Shown: positions 1-7,523 of the stretch, piece by piece | Numbering within the stretch: position 1 is the first letter of the stretch | Layout: each line of letters begins with the position of its first letter | NCBI GenBank assembly: GCA_910589385.1 | Contig: CAJUTU010000058.1 | Location: forward strand, 1-20,381 | Direction of reading: 5' to 3' | Origin: an uncultured Lachnospiraceae bacterium | Lineage (GTDB): Bacteria; Bacillota; Clostridia; Lachnospirales; Lachnospiraceae | DNA: 20,381 nt | Program-made: the position numbers and the translations under genes | Notes under the pieces: model-generated | Databases searched by the model: none | What the model was told of the DNA's origin: nothing | Seen by the model: the letters and a program-made list of their open reading frames with translations, nothing else

Positions 1-167
1 TGTTCTAATGCAACCCTTTTTTGTTTTATCAACCCATTTATTAACTAACACCTAAGATTTTTACTAACCTCCAAAGTCAGTAATCTTATTTTACTCTGAG
101 GTATTTTTTTCTCAACCCTCTTTCTTGGAATTCCCTATATTTGAATTATACAGGAAGCTCCTTATTC

Positions 168-196
168 TTGTAAAAAGTTTTCATTGTTGCTATAAT
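168..196 (+). promoter_or_regulatory. Promoter of the first AraC-type regulator
   Basis: TTGTAA (168-173) is followed after exactly 17 bases by a perfect TATAAT (191-196). A TG one base before the -10 (188-189) makes it an extended -10. The predicted start of transcription is near 203, giving a leader of about 75 bases. It lies inside the longest possible reading frame of the regulator (from 125), which argues that translation begins downstream, near 278. A weaker second candidate is TTGGAA (125-130) with TATACA (147-152). Bases 1-124 are AT-rich, and I see no gene or other clear signal there. Confidence 0.65.
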
Positions 197-277
197 AAAA
201 ATAACGGATTTCCAGACAAATTTCTCTATCATAATTTATCAGGAACTAGCACAATATTATCATTTCTTAAGGAGGAT

Positions 278-1243
278 ATGACCTTGTTTGATAATGCTCA
301 TTTGCAATTAAATACTTCCGATACCCCTATTACGCCGTCTAATCTTTTTCATCATTACATTGAGCTGCCGGATGGCTCAAGCTCTTTGTTTAACGGCAGT
401 TTTTGTCTGGATGGATATTCCTACAGAGCTCTGTTCGCCCCATGTTCGGATCAAAATGCAAAAAATCTGTTTTTTATCAGAACCTTTGTTTATATGCATT
501 CCAGAGAAAAATATTACACAAAACGCACGAACGAAAGTTCATATCTGCTGTCATTCACTTATGAAGGAAAGGGCGTATTAGAATATGAAAAGAAAACCTA
601 TACTCTGAAAAAGGGCGAAGGCTTCCTGATTGACTGCCGAAAGCCGCATTACTATAAATCCGGGGCTTCCCACTGGACGCATGCGGATCTGCATTTTAAC
701 GGTTATTTGTCGGACGAGTTCTTTGAGCTTTTTGCGAAAAATGACTATCTGAAATTTCATCAGCCTACTGACGGAAATTTCCAGACACAACTGGAAGATC
801 TGGTAGAACTGTATACCGGACTGACGCCCTATCGTGAACTGTTGATTTCGCAGAAAATTAATTCTCTTCTGACCCTGCTTCTGACCTCCGCTCCTTTTTA
901 CAAAAAATCTGTCAGCAGAGTACCGGAAAATCTGGTCTATCTGCTGACTTATATACAAAATTATTATCATAAGCATCTTACCCTGGATAACCTCTCTGAC
1001 TTTTCCGGCATCAGCAAGCCGCATCTGATTCGGCTCTTTCGCAAATATGTCGGCTGCACCCCGAGAGAATATATTCTGCGGCTGCAGATAGAAAATGCAA
1101 AACAACTTTTGGAATCCACCGCCCTGACCATAAAGCAGATCGGAATCATGGTCGGAATAGAGGACGCTAATTATTTCAGCCGTTTCTTTAAGTCCAGGGC
1201 GGGTCTGTTGCCGCAAGATTGGCGGACTGCCCATAGGGTGTAG
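278..1243 (+). CDS. AraC-family transcriptional regulator (cupin + HTH)
   Basis: Sugar-responsive DNA-binding regulator of about 321 residues. The C-terminal ~100 residues (about 219-321) form the two helix-turn-helix units of the AraC/XylS domain: the first helix pair around LDNLSDFSGISKPHLIRLF, then the linker with CTPREYI, then the second unit around IKQIGIMVGIEDANYFSRFF. Residues about 88-145 look like the cupin-type sugar-binding domain (YEGKGVLEYE, then GEGFLIDCRKPHYY). Start choice: AAGGAGG at 269-275 lies only 2 bases before ATG 278 but 8 bases before the in-frame TTG at 284, so translation may begin at TTG 284. The frame is open upstream to 125, but the promoter at 168-196 argues against that start. 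It converges with the second AraC gene. It probably controls part of this glycoside locus; the ligand is unknown. Confidence 0.85.
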   Translation: MTLFDNAHLQLNTSDTPITPSNLFHHYIELPDGSSSLFNGSFCLDGYSYRALFAPCSDQNAKNLFFIRTFVYMHSREKYYTKRTNESSYLLSFTYEGKGVLEYEKKTYTLKKGEGFLIDCRKPHYYKSGASHWTHADLHFNGYLSDEFFELFAKNDYLKFHQPTDGNFQTQLEDLVELYTGLTPYRELLISQKINSLLTLLLTSAPFYKKSVSRVPENLVYLLTYIQNYYHKHLTLDNLSDFSGISKPHLIRLFRKYVGCTPREYILRLQIENAKQLLESTALTIKQIGIMVGIEDANYFSRFFKSRAGLLPQDWRTAHRV

Positions 1244-1290
1244 GCAGAATGCGGCGAAGTAGTATGCAAACAATATAAAAAGATAAAAGA

Positions 1291-1340
1291 ACAGACAGGT
1301 ATGCAATGCTGATTCAGCAGGCATGCCTGTCTGTTTTTAT
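1291..1340. terminator. Bidirectional intrinsic terminator
   Basis: A 14-bp stem (1291-1304 with 1321-1334, one G-U pair) starts ACAGACAGG and closes with CCTGTCTGT. The 16-base loop contains a small inner hairpin (GCTGA/TCAGC). The right side is followed by TTTTTAT. The left side is flanked by an A-rich run that gives a T-rich tract on the minus strand. It sits between the stop codons of two convergent regulators and can serve both. Confidence 0.85.
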
Positions 1341-1342
1341 TC

Positions 1343-2533
1343 TCATGTCGATTGCGGCTGTACCTTTTTCCGGTACTGCATAGGCGTAATTCCATATTGT
1401 TTCTTAAATACATTTTGAAAATAAGACTGGCTGGAAAAACAGAGGTAACTGCTGATTTCGGCCAGGCTTTTTTTACTGTACGCAAGCAGGCTTTTGGCTT
1501 CTTCCAGTTTGCACCGGGTAATAAAAGCTCCGATGTGGATATCCAGTTCTTCTTTAAATCGTTTCATCATATAAGAACTGCTCCGGTGTACATGCTTTGC
1601 TACATCATCGACAGAGATGGATTCGTTGGTGTGCGTCCGTATAAAGTTCATACACTGGTACACCTCGGAAGAAATACCGGAGGGTATATGCATTTCATTT
1701 ACCCTTTGGCAGAAATCTATGACCATCATATACTGGAGGCTGGTAATTTCTTCAATCGTCTGAAGCTGTTCGCATTCCTGAATATAAAGATCAATAAGCT
1801 GGTAAACTTTTTCTACGTTTACTCCGCCTGGAATCGCGCCTAACATCCCTGCTTTTGTGGTTGCATTTATAAAAATATTTTTGGTATGCCGCAGCGGCGT
1901 AGGGGCCATTTTCCCTTCTTTTAATATCATTTTACTCTCGGTTAAGAACTTTTTCAGTCCGGCAACATCCCCTTCCTTTATCAGGTGATACATTTCCAAT
2001 TCAAAATGATAAGAGTTATGGTAATTTTCATTTTCTAAATCATCCACCATTGCATTTAACTGACGTTCGTTTCTGCTTCTGGTATAAATCTCATCCTCCG
2101 TATAAAAATCCTGCAGATCAGCCTCCTTATGATTCAGACATTGATGGAAAAAAGCAAGATATCTGGCAAATTGAAGATGGCTGATTCTTGGGACCGAACA
2201 TAGACAATTGGTAAGCTGTTCCCGATAGTCCAGCGGAACCACAGTCTCACGCATAAACTGCCGGACGATTTGCTCCGTTACCGTCACATTAAACGCAGGG
2301 CCGAGGATCAGGGCATAGCCGGTTCCCTCGATCTCCACCATTCCATATTCAATGTCAGGCGAAAAAGCCTGAAAACTGGGATTGCGGTGGGGCGGGTATA
2401 TCGTCCAGTGAGATACCGTATTTATGGATAACATTTCTCCCAAAGCCGAATACACAGATTGGCCGTCTTTTAACAGGCTTACAGGAATATTAGTGGCTGC
2501 AAAGAAATTTTTACACATAGAAACATAATCCAT
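1343..2533 (-). CDS. AraC-family transcriptional regulator, divergent from the enzyme genes
   Basis: 396-residue regulator. The last ~100 residues (about 288-392) form an AraC/XylS double helix-turn-helix: ISVDDVAKHVHRSSSYMMKRF in the first unit, then LAEISSYLCFSSQSYFQNVF and the family signature FKKQYGITPMQYRK. The N-terminal ~280 residues are not a simple cupin. They resemble the long sensor regions of Lachnospiraceae regulators placed next to glycosidase or transporter genes; I do not recognise the ligand. ATG at 2533 is preceded by AGGAGG with 8 bases between. It is divergent from the first GH3 gene and shares its control region, the classical arrangement for a local activator, so it is the best candidate to bind the TTTAYAAT direct repeats seen at three promoters in this window. 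Confidence 0.88.
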   Translation of the reverse strand: MDYVSMCKNFFAATNIPVSLLKDGQSVYSALGEMLSINTVSHWTIYPPHRNPSFQAFSPDIEYGMVEIEGTGYALILGPAFNVTVTEQIVRQFMRETVVPLDYREQLTNCLCSVPRISHLQFARYLAFFHQCLNHKEADLQDFYTEDEIYTRSRNERQLNAMVDDLENENYHNSYHFELEMYHLIKEGDVAGLKKFLTESKMILKEGKMAPTPLRHTKNIFINATTKAGMLGAIPGGVNVEKVYQLIDLYIQECEQLQTIEEITSLQYMMVIDFCQRVNEMHIPSGISSEVYQCMNFIRTHTNESISVDDVAKHVHRSSSYMMKRFKEELDIHIGAFITRCKLEEAKSLLAYSKKSLAEISSYLCFSSQSYFQNVFKKQYGITPMQYRKKVQPQST

Positions 2534-2573
2534 CTGTTTATCCTCCTGTGGGCATCCAAAATATTCTGTTTAT

Positions 2574-2602
2574 AGTATATGGTTAAAAACCATAAAAAAC
2601 AA
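2574..2602 (-). promoter_or_regulatory. Promoter of the divergent AraC regulator
   Basis: On the minus strand TTGTTT (2602-2597) is separated by 17 bases from TATACT (2579-2574). Transcription should start near 2567, giving a leader of about 33 bases before ATG 2533. The spacer contains most of the palindrome at 2578-2594. Confidence 0.65.
2578..2594. repeat. Palindrome TATGGTTAAAAACCATA inside the regulator promoter
   Basis: Perfect inverted repeat with 7-bp arms (TATGGTT / AACCATA) around AAA. It lies between the -35 and -10 of the minus-strand promoter, touching the -10. There is no T-run beside it, so it is an operator candidate rather than a terminator. A protein bound here would block transcription of the AraC gene. 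The binding protein is unknown; symmetric sites are more typical of LacI- or TetR-type dimers than of AraC proteins. Confidence 0.4.
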
Positions 2603-2610
2603 GATAGCAT

Positions 2611-2638
2611 TTTATAATTTCTAACATTATTTTACAAT
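2611..2638 (+). promoter_or_regulatory. AraC-type direct-repeat operator candidate upstream of the first GH3 gene
   Basis: TTTATAAT (2611-2618) and TTTACAAT (2631-2638) are direct repeats 20 bases apart start to start, two helical turns, as expected for the two half-sites of an AraC-family dimer. The downstream copy overlaps the -35 of the GH3 promoter, the position used by activators that contact RNA polymerase directly. The same arrangement recurs at 4996-5023 and 9043-9070. Confidence 0.5.
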
Positions 2639-2659
2639 ATTCAATTATTTTCATATGTT
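2631..2659 (+). promoter_or_regulatory. Promoter of the first GH3 gene
   Basis: TTTACA (2631-2636) is followed after 17 bases by TATGTT (2654-2659). The -10 is weak, which fits dependence on an activator bound at the overlapping direct repeats. The predicted start of transcription is near 2666, about 40 bases before ATG 2705. Confidence 0.5.
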
Positions 2660-2704
2660 AAGATTCCATACAACAGACAAAATAAAATGAAAGCGGGAGG
2701 TATT

Positions 2705-4987
2705 ATGGAACAGGAAAGAATTAGAGAACTTGTTTCTAAGATGACTTTGGAGGAAAAAGCATCGCTGTGTTCAGGTCTTGATTTCTGGAATACAAAAGGA
2801 ATCGAGCGACTTGGCATACCGTCTGTGATGGTCTCTGACGGACCTCATGGTCTCAGGAAACAGGAAGAAGCGGCAGATCATCTGGGGATGAACGAAAGTA
2901 TCAAGGCGGTATGCTTTCCGGCAGGCTGTGCTGTTGCGGCAAGCTTTGACAGGGAAACGGCAAAACTTTTAGGAGAGACTTTAGGAATGGAGTGCCAGGC
3001 AGAGAATATCAGTACGATACTTGGCCCGGCAATGAACATCAAACGCTCGCCCCTGTGTGGAAGAAATTTTGAATATTATTCCGAGGATCCTCTGGTTTCT
3101 TCGGAAATGGCTTCAGCCTATATACAGGGTGTGCAGAGCAGGCATGTAGGAACCAGTCCCAAACATTTTTTGGCGAATAATCAGGAATTTCACCGCATGA
3201 CCAGTGATTCGGTGATGGATGAGAGGACTTTGCGTGAAATCTATATGGCGTCCTTTGAAGGAATGGTGAAACAGGCAAAGCCCTGGACGATCATGAATTC
3301 CTATAACAAATTAAATGGGACATATCTCTGTGAAAATAAAGAAATGCTTACAGATGTGCTGCGGAAAGAGTGGGGATTTAACGGGTATGTTATGACGGAC
3401 TGGGGCGCCATGAACGAGCGTGTACAATCTCTCCTTGCAGGGTGCAATCTTGAAATGCCGTCTTCCGGAGGGAGTACAGACAGAGAGATCGTCGCAGCGG
3501 TAAAAAATGGGACATTGGAAGAGGCTGTTCTGGATAGATCCTGTGAAGAATTTTTGGAAATTATATTCCGCTATATAGAAAACAAAGATACAGACGCCGT
3601 ATTCAACCTCGAAAAAGACCATGCAGTTGCACAGAAGATTGAAGAAGAAAGTATCGTTTTATTAAAGAATGAAGATAACATACTTCCTCTTAAAGAGGGC
3701 TGTAAAGCCGCATTTATTGGAAAATATGCGGCGAAGCCCAGATATCAGGGAGGAGGCAGTTCCCATATCAATAGTTTTAAAGTGGAGTCTGCATGGGAAA
3801 CCGTAAAGGATAATGGTTCTGTAATCTATGCACAAGGATATGACGACAGGGAAGATGTAACGGATGAAGAACTATTAACGGAAGCAATAAAGGTGGCCAA
3901 ACAGGCAGAGGCGGCAGTAATTTTCGCGGGCCTCCCGGATAATTTTGAATCAGAAGGCTATGACCGGAAACATCTTAGAATGCCAAAGTGCCAGAATCGG
4001 CTGATTGAAGAGATTTCAGCAGTACAGTCAAATACTATCGTAATCCTGCATAATGGGGCTCCTGTAGAAATGCCGTGGATTGACAAGGTGAAGGCTGTTT
4101 TAGAAGTATATCTTGGCGGACAGGCGGTTGGGAGCGCTGCTGTTAATATTCTATATGGAAAGACAAACCCCAGCGGACGCCTGCCGGAAACTTTCCCATT
4201 ACGTCTGGAGGATACGCCCTGTTATCTGTTTTATGGCGGAGAAAATGACAGATCCGAATATCGGGAAGGTGTGTTTGTAGGATACCGCTATTATACTTCC
4301 AAGGATATGCCTGTACTGTTCCCGTTTGGATATGGTCTTTCTTATACGGATTTTACTTATACGAATTTGCAGATCAGTAATGCAAAGATCCAGGACAATG
4401 AAACCCTGACTGTGAAAGTGGATGTAACCAATATCGGAAATTGCAAAGGAAAAGAAGTAATCCAACTGTATATATCGGCAAAAGAGGGACAAGTGATCCG
4501 TCCAGTCAGGGAACTGCGGGCATTTAAGAAAATAAGCTTAGATCCCGGAGAAACCAAAACCGTTGTATTGGAATTGGATGGACGTGCGTTTTCTTACTGG
4601 AATACAGAGATTCACGACTGGTATATGGAACCCGGAAGCTATGAGATACAGATTGGAAAATCGGCGCAGGAAATCTTATTGAAGAAAGAAGTGCAGGTAA
4701 GAACAGAAAGAAAGCTTCCCCGAATCTATACATTAAACTCTACCCTTGGGGAAGTTATGCAGGATGAGAAAGGACAGCGCCTTCTGGGAGAAGTATTAGG
4801 ATATACTGCAGGCCAGGCAGAAGGTATGGACGCTATAACTGCAAAAAGCGAGGATGGAAGCCAGATGATGAATCAGGAAATGCTGGAAGCGATGATGGGA
4901 GGAATGCCTCTCCGGCAGATGATGAGTTTTATTCCCGGTATTAAAAAAGAGAATCTGACAGAACTTATTAAAATGCTTAATGAGTAA
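2705..4987 (+). CDS. Glycoside hydrolase family 3 beta-glucosidase-type enzyme
   Basis: Retaining exo-glycosidase of 760 residues, probably releasing terminal beta-D-glucose from oligosaccharides or glycosides; exact specificity cannot be read. The N-terminal barrel carries SDGPHG (44-49), the CGRNFEYYSEDP signature (118-129), KHF (153-155) and TDWGAM with candidate nucleophile Asp232. The sandwich domain contains SEGYDR, with Glu417 the candidate acid/base. FGYGLSYT and a fibronectin-III-like domain follow (about 541-660). Residues 675-760 are an extra methionine-rich tail also found on the GH78 enzyme in this locus. Start: GGGAGG at 2695-2700 lies 4 bases before ATG 2705; the in-frame ATG at 2687 has no such site. 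No signal peptide, so cytosolic. No terminator follows, so readthrough into the next gene is possible. Confidence 0.92.
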   Translation: MEQERIRELVSKMTLEEKASLCSGLDFWNTKGIERLGIPSVMVSDGPHGLRKQEEAADHLGMNESIKAVCFPAGCAVAASFDRETAKLLGETLGMECQAENISTILGPAMNIKRSPLCGRNFEYYSEDPLVSSEMASAYIQGVQSRHVGTSPKHFLANNQEFHRMTSDSVMDERTLREIYMASFEGMVKQAKPWTIMNSYNKLNGTYLCENKEMLTDVLRKEWGFNGYVMTDWGAMNERVQSLLAGCNLEMPSSGGSTDREIVAAVKNGTLEEAVLDRSCEEFLEIIFRYIENKDTDAVFNLEKDHAVAQKIEEESIVLLKNEDNILPLKEGCKAAFIGKYAAKPRYQGGGSSHINSFKVESAWETVKDNGSVIYAQGYDDREDVTDEELLTEAIKVAKQAEAAVIFAGLPDNFESEGYDRKHLRMPKCQNRLIEEISAVQSNTIVILHNGAPVEMPWIDKVKAVLEVYLGGQAVGSAAVNILYGKTNPSGRLPETFPLRLEDTPCYLFYGGENDRSEYREGVFVGYRYYTSKDMPVLFPFGYGLSYTDFTYTNLQISNAKIQDNETLTVKVDVTNIGNCKGKEVIQLYISAKEGQVIRPVRELRAFKKISLDPGETKTVVLELDGRAFSYWNTEIHDWYMEPGSYEIQIGKSAQEILLKKEVQVRTERKLPRIYTLNSTLGEVMQDEKGQRLLGEVLGYTAGQAEGMDAITAKSEDGSQMMNQEMLEAMMGGMPLRQMMSFIPGIKKENLTELIKMLNE
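4727..4987 (+). other. C-terminal TLGEVM module of the first GH3 enzyme
   Basis: Residues 675-760 lie beyond the usual end of the fibronectin-III-like domain. They open with YTLNSTLGEVM, then GQRLL, and contain eight methionines within residues 721-740 before ending in a helix-like NLTELIKML. The opening matches the tail of the GH78 rhamnosidase (14098-14301). Function is unknown; oligomerisation or tethering of the enzymes would be an inference. Confidence 0.55.
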
Positions 4988-4995
4988 AATGGTAT

Positions 4996-5023
4996 TTTAC
5001 AATTAAAAATAGTATTTTGAAAT
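4996..5023 (+). promoter_or_regulatory. AraC-type direct-repeat operator candidate upstream of the clan GH-A gene
   Basis: GTATTTTACAAT (4992-5003) and GTATTTTGAAAT (5012-5023) are direct repeats. The core octamers TTTACAAT (4996-5003) and TTTGAAAT (5016-5023) are exactly 20 bases apart, as at 2611-2638. The downstream copy could double as a -35 (TTGAAA, 5017-5022) with TATTAG (5041-5046) after 18 bases. This suggests an internal activated promoter in front of the clan GH-A enzyme and the transporter. Confidence 0.45.
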
Positions 5024-5074
5024 ATTAAAAAAAGAAACTGTATTAGAATTTTGCTTGCAAAGGAGGAGATAAAC

Positions 5075-7504
5075 ATGAAACAGAAATTTCGGATTCACAA
5101 GGCGGAACCGAACAAAGGAGTGTTGGATTATTCGCATCTTTTAGATGCACCAGCCGGAAAGCATGGGTTTGTAGAGGCAAGAAACGGGCATTTTTATTTT
5201 GAAGACGGAAGCCGCGCAAGATTTATAGGATTTAACGTAGCGGCGCGGTCCAATACGCCGGATCATGAAACAGCAGACAAAATGGCGGAGCGTTTTGCAA
5301 GTATGGGCGTCAACATTATCCGTCTCCATGCGGCGGACGGACCGATCGGGGACGAACCGGGAAGCTGGAGCAGCTGTAGGGAGGCGCCGCTCTTAGACTA
5401 TGAAAGTGGAAGCAGCAGAAAATTCCATAAGGAAGGGCTGGATCGTTTTGACTATTTTGCTGCAAAGCTTAAGGAAAAGGGCATTTACCTGCATATAGAC
5501 CTGATCGTATCAAGAGAATTTATGGAAGCGGATGAACTGGACTATCCGGGCGGAGCGCCGTCCTGTATCAAGCGGCATGCCATGTATAACGAGCGTTTGA
5601 TCGAGCTTCAGAAAGAATATGCGAAGGAGCTTCTGTGTCATGTGAATCCTTATACCGGACTGGCATTGATTGACGACCCGGCAGTGGTCACAGTCCAGAT
5701 CAACAATGAAGATTCGGCGATCAAGTGGCCCATGGAAGCTGATGCGGGAGAACAGATGAAGCCTTACCGGGATGAGGTCCAGAAACGGTTTAATGAATAT
5801 CTTCTGATGAAATATTATACCCGTGACCGTCTGAAAGAGGCATGGACTCATGAAGGGGTATGCGCGCTGGGAGAGGAAGAAGATCCGGTTCAGGGAACGG
5901 TCCGGGGAGTACAGGGGGGCTTCTACCAGCCGGAGAACGACCCTAACGGGCCGTGGGACGGAGAATGCGGCCCGGCGCGGTATGCGGATTTTATGGAATT
6001 CGGCATACACATGAACCGGAAGTTTTACCAGATGATGAAGGATTATCTGCATTCCATCGGCGTAAAAGTACCGATTGTTACCAGTAACCTGATCGCCGGG
6101 GCGGCGGACGTATATGGGCATACGGACGGAGACCTGATGGAAAATAACTGTTATTTCAACCATCCGCTTCTGCCGGTTCAGGGAAATACCTATCTGGTAG
6201 CCGGACCAACAGAATATGTTTCGACGAATCCCCTGACGTTGCAGAAAGGGGCGGGCTCTATGTCTACGACTCTTTTAAGCCTGGCTTCTGTTGCGATCGT
6301 GGGCGGGAAGCCCTTCATGCTCAGCGAGTGGAATGAATATGGCGAGCATCCGTTCCATTCCACTGCATTTGTACATACCATTGCCTATGCCTGCCTGAAT
6401 GACTGGGACGGGCTGATTCTGTATAATCACCATACATCGGAAAACTGGGACGACCAGCCGGCAGATGAGATCCTGAATGTATTTGATGTTTATAATGATC
6501 CGGCAGTGGTCTGCCAGTGGGGATTTCTGGCTTCGGTATTCCTAAAGGGGCTGGTATCTGTCGCAAAGAATATGATTGACGTGGTATATACCCAGAATGA
6601 CTTACGCACGTTACCGAAATTCCACTCCATGCCGTCCACATTTTTCCCCTATATTTCAGCGACGCGCAACGTATTTCTGGACGGGGGAGACGCTTATCAG
6701 GGGAACGCGGATGTAGCGGTCAATGCCGGATTCTTAAACGGCGCGGACTTACGCGACGCAAAGCACGGTGTTTATTATGCATGGTCCGAATATCGGGACG
6801 CAATGCGAAAGTTTAAGGATGAGAACCGTCTGGCAAGAGCCGGAAAGGGAACCAGTGAAATACAGCCGGGAGTACATCTGGGAGAGCAGGCGCTTGTATT
6901 CGACAATATTGCCAGGATTGCCGAAGACGGTGATTACCGTACATTTGCCAGCCTTACGGATCAGGCGATGAAAGAATGGGGCGTACTGCCGGAAGACACC
7001 GGATATATAGATGGGAAACTGATATCCGATACCGGAGAAATGATATTTGATCCGGAATATTCCAGGTATGAAATCCATACGCCGTACTGTGGATATTTCA
7101 GCGGAGCGCCGAAAGAAGATATCGTGCTTTCAGACAGAGTGAGCGTACAGTCTCAGAATGAAAGAATTTCCATTTCACTGTTGCCTGTGGGAGAAGATGC
7201 ATTGGAAGATGCAAAAGAATTCGTCTTAACAGCAATGGGAACCACCGGAATGGATGAAACTACCTGCAGCGCCGGCCCGGATATGATGGGAGTGACATTT
7301 ACGGCAGTCGAGTTCAAAGGAAAGCTGTATGCGGAAACTCTTGAGGGTGTCCTGTGCGTGAAAGCAGAGGAGGCTGTGCTCCAGATCTTAAATCCGGTCG
7401 GAGAGGTTCTTGCGGAAATGAACGGCGAGCAAGCAGGAGATCAGGTACGCTTTGTTCTGGACGGAAAGGTTCCTGGCGTACAATATTATCTGATCACAAA
7501 GTAA
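5075..7504 (+). CDS. Clan GH-A glycoside hydrolase, family unassigned
   Basis: 809-residue protein with a cellulase-like (alpha/beta)8 barrel. FIGFNVAARSN (50-60) and GVNIIRLH (78-85) are typical first-strand motifs of large clan GH-A enzymes. The Asn-Glu pair in QINNED gives candidate acid/base Glu212. LSEWNEY holds candidate nucleophile Glu418. About 200 residues follow the barrel and look beta-rich, so an accessory beta-sandwich domain is likely. I cannot place it in a numbered family; its layout recalls GH5, GH42 and related groups, and the substrate is unknown. Start: AAGGAGG (5060-5066) lies 8 bases before ATG 5075; the open frame reaches TTG 5051, but that lacks a binding site. No signal peptide is seen. 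The transporter follows after 19 bases, so the two are almost certainly co-transcribed and may share a substrate. Confidence 0.75.
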   Translation: MKQKFRIHKAEPNKGVLDYSHLLDAPAGKHGFVEARNGHFYFEDGSRARFIGFNVAARSNTPDHETADKMAERFASMGVNIIRLHAADGPIGDEPGSWSSCREAPLLDYESGSSRKFHKEGLDRFDYFAAKLKEKGIYLHIDLIVSREFMEADELDYPGGAPSCIKRHAMYNERLIELQKEYAKELLCHVNPYTGLALIDDPAVVTVQINNEDSAIKWPMEADAGEQMKPYRDEVQKRFNEYLLMKYYTRDRLKEAWTHEGVCALGEEEDPVQGTVRGVQGGFYQPENDPNGPWDGECGPARYADFMEFGIHMNRKFYQMMKDYLHSIGVKVPIVTSNLIAGAADVYGHTDGDLMENNCYFNHPLLPVQGNTYLVAGPTEYVSTNPLTLQKGAGSMSTTLLSLASVAIVGGKPFMLSEWNEYGEHPFHSTAFVHTIAYACLNDWDGLILYNHHTSENWDDQPADEILNVFDVYNDPAVVCQWGFLASVFLKGLVSVAKNMIDVVYTQNDLRTLPKFHSMPSTFFPYISATRNVFLDGGDAYQGNADVAVNAGFLNGADLRDAKHGVYYAWSEYRDAMRKFKDENRLARAGKGTSEIQPGVHLGEQALVFDNIARIAEDGDYRTFASLTDQAMKEWGVLPEDTGYIDGKLISDTGEMIFDPEYSRYEIHTPYCGYFSGAPKEDIVLSDRVSVQSQNERISISLLPVGEDALEDAKEFVLTAMGTTGMDETTCSAGPDMMGVTFTAVEFKGKLYAETLEGVLCVKAEEAVLQILNPVGEVLAEMNGEQAGDQVRFVLDGKVPGVQYYLITK

Positions 7505-7523
7505 AAATACAGGAGGATATATC

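Noticed and set aside
578..1324. Long open frame of 248 codons on the minus strand
   Set aside because: It lies antisense to the first AraC gene, overlaps the terminator, has no ribosome site or recognisable domain, and its composition is that of a shadow frame.
2687..2701. TGAAAGCG as half of a CcpA catabolite-response site, and ATG 2687 as the GH3 start
   Set aside because: The second half of the cre palindrome is absent, and the sequence overlaps the ribosome site for ATG 2705, which is a better start than 2687.
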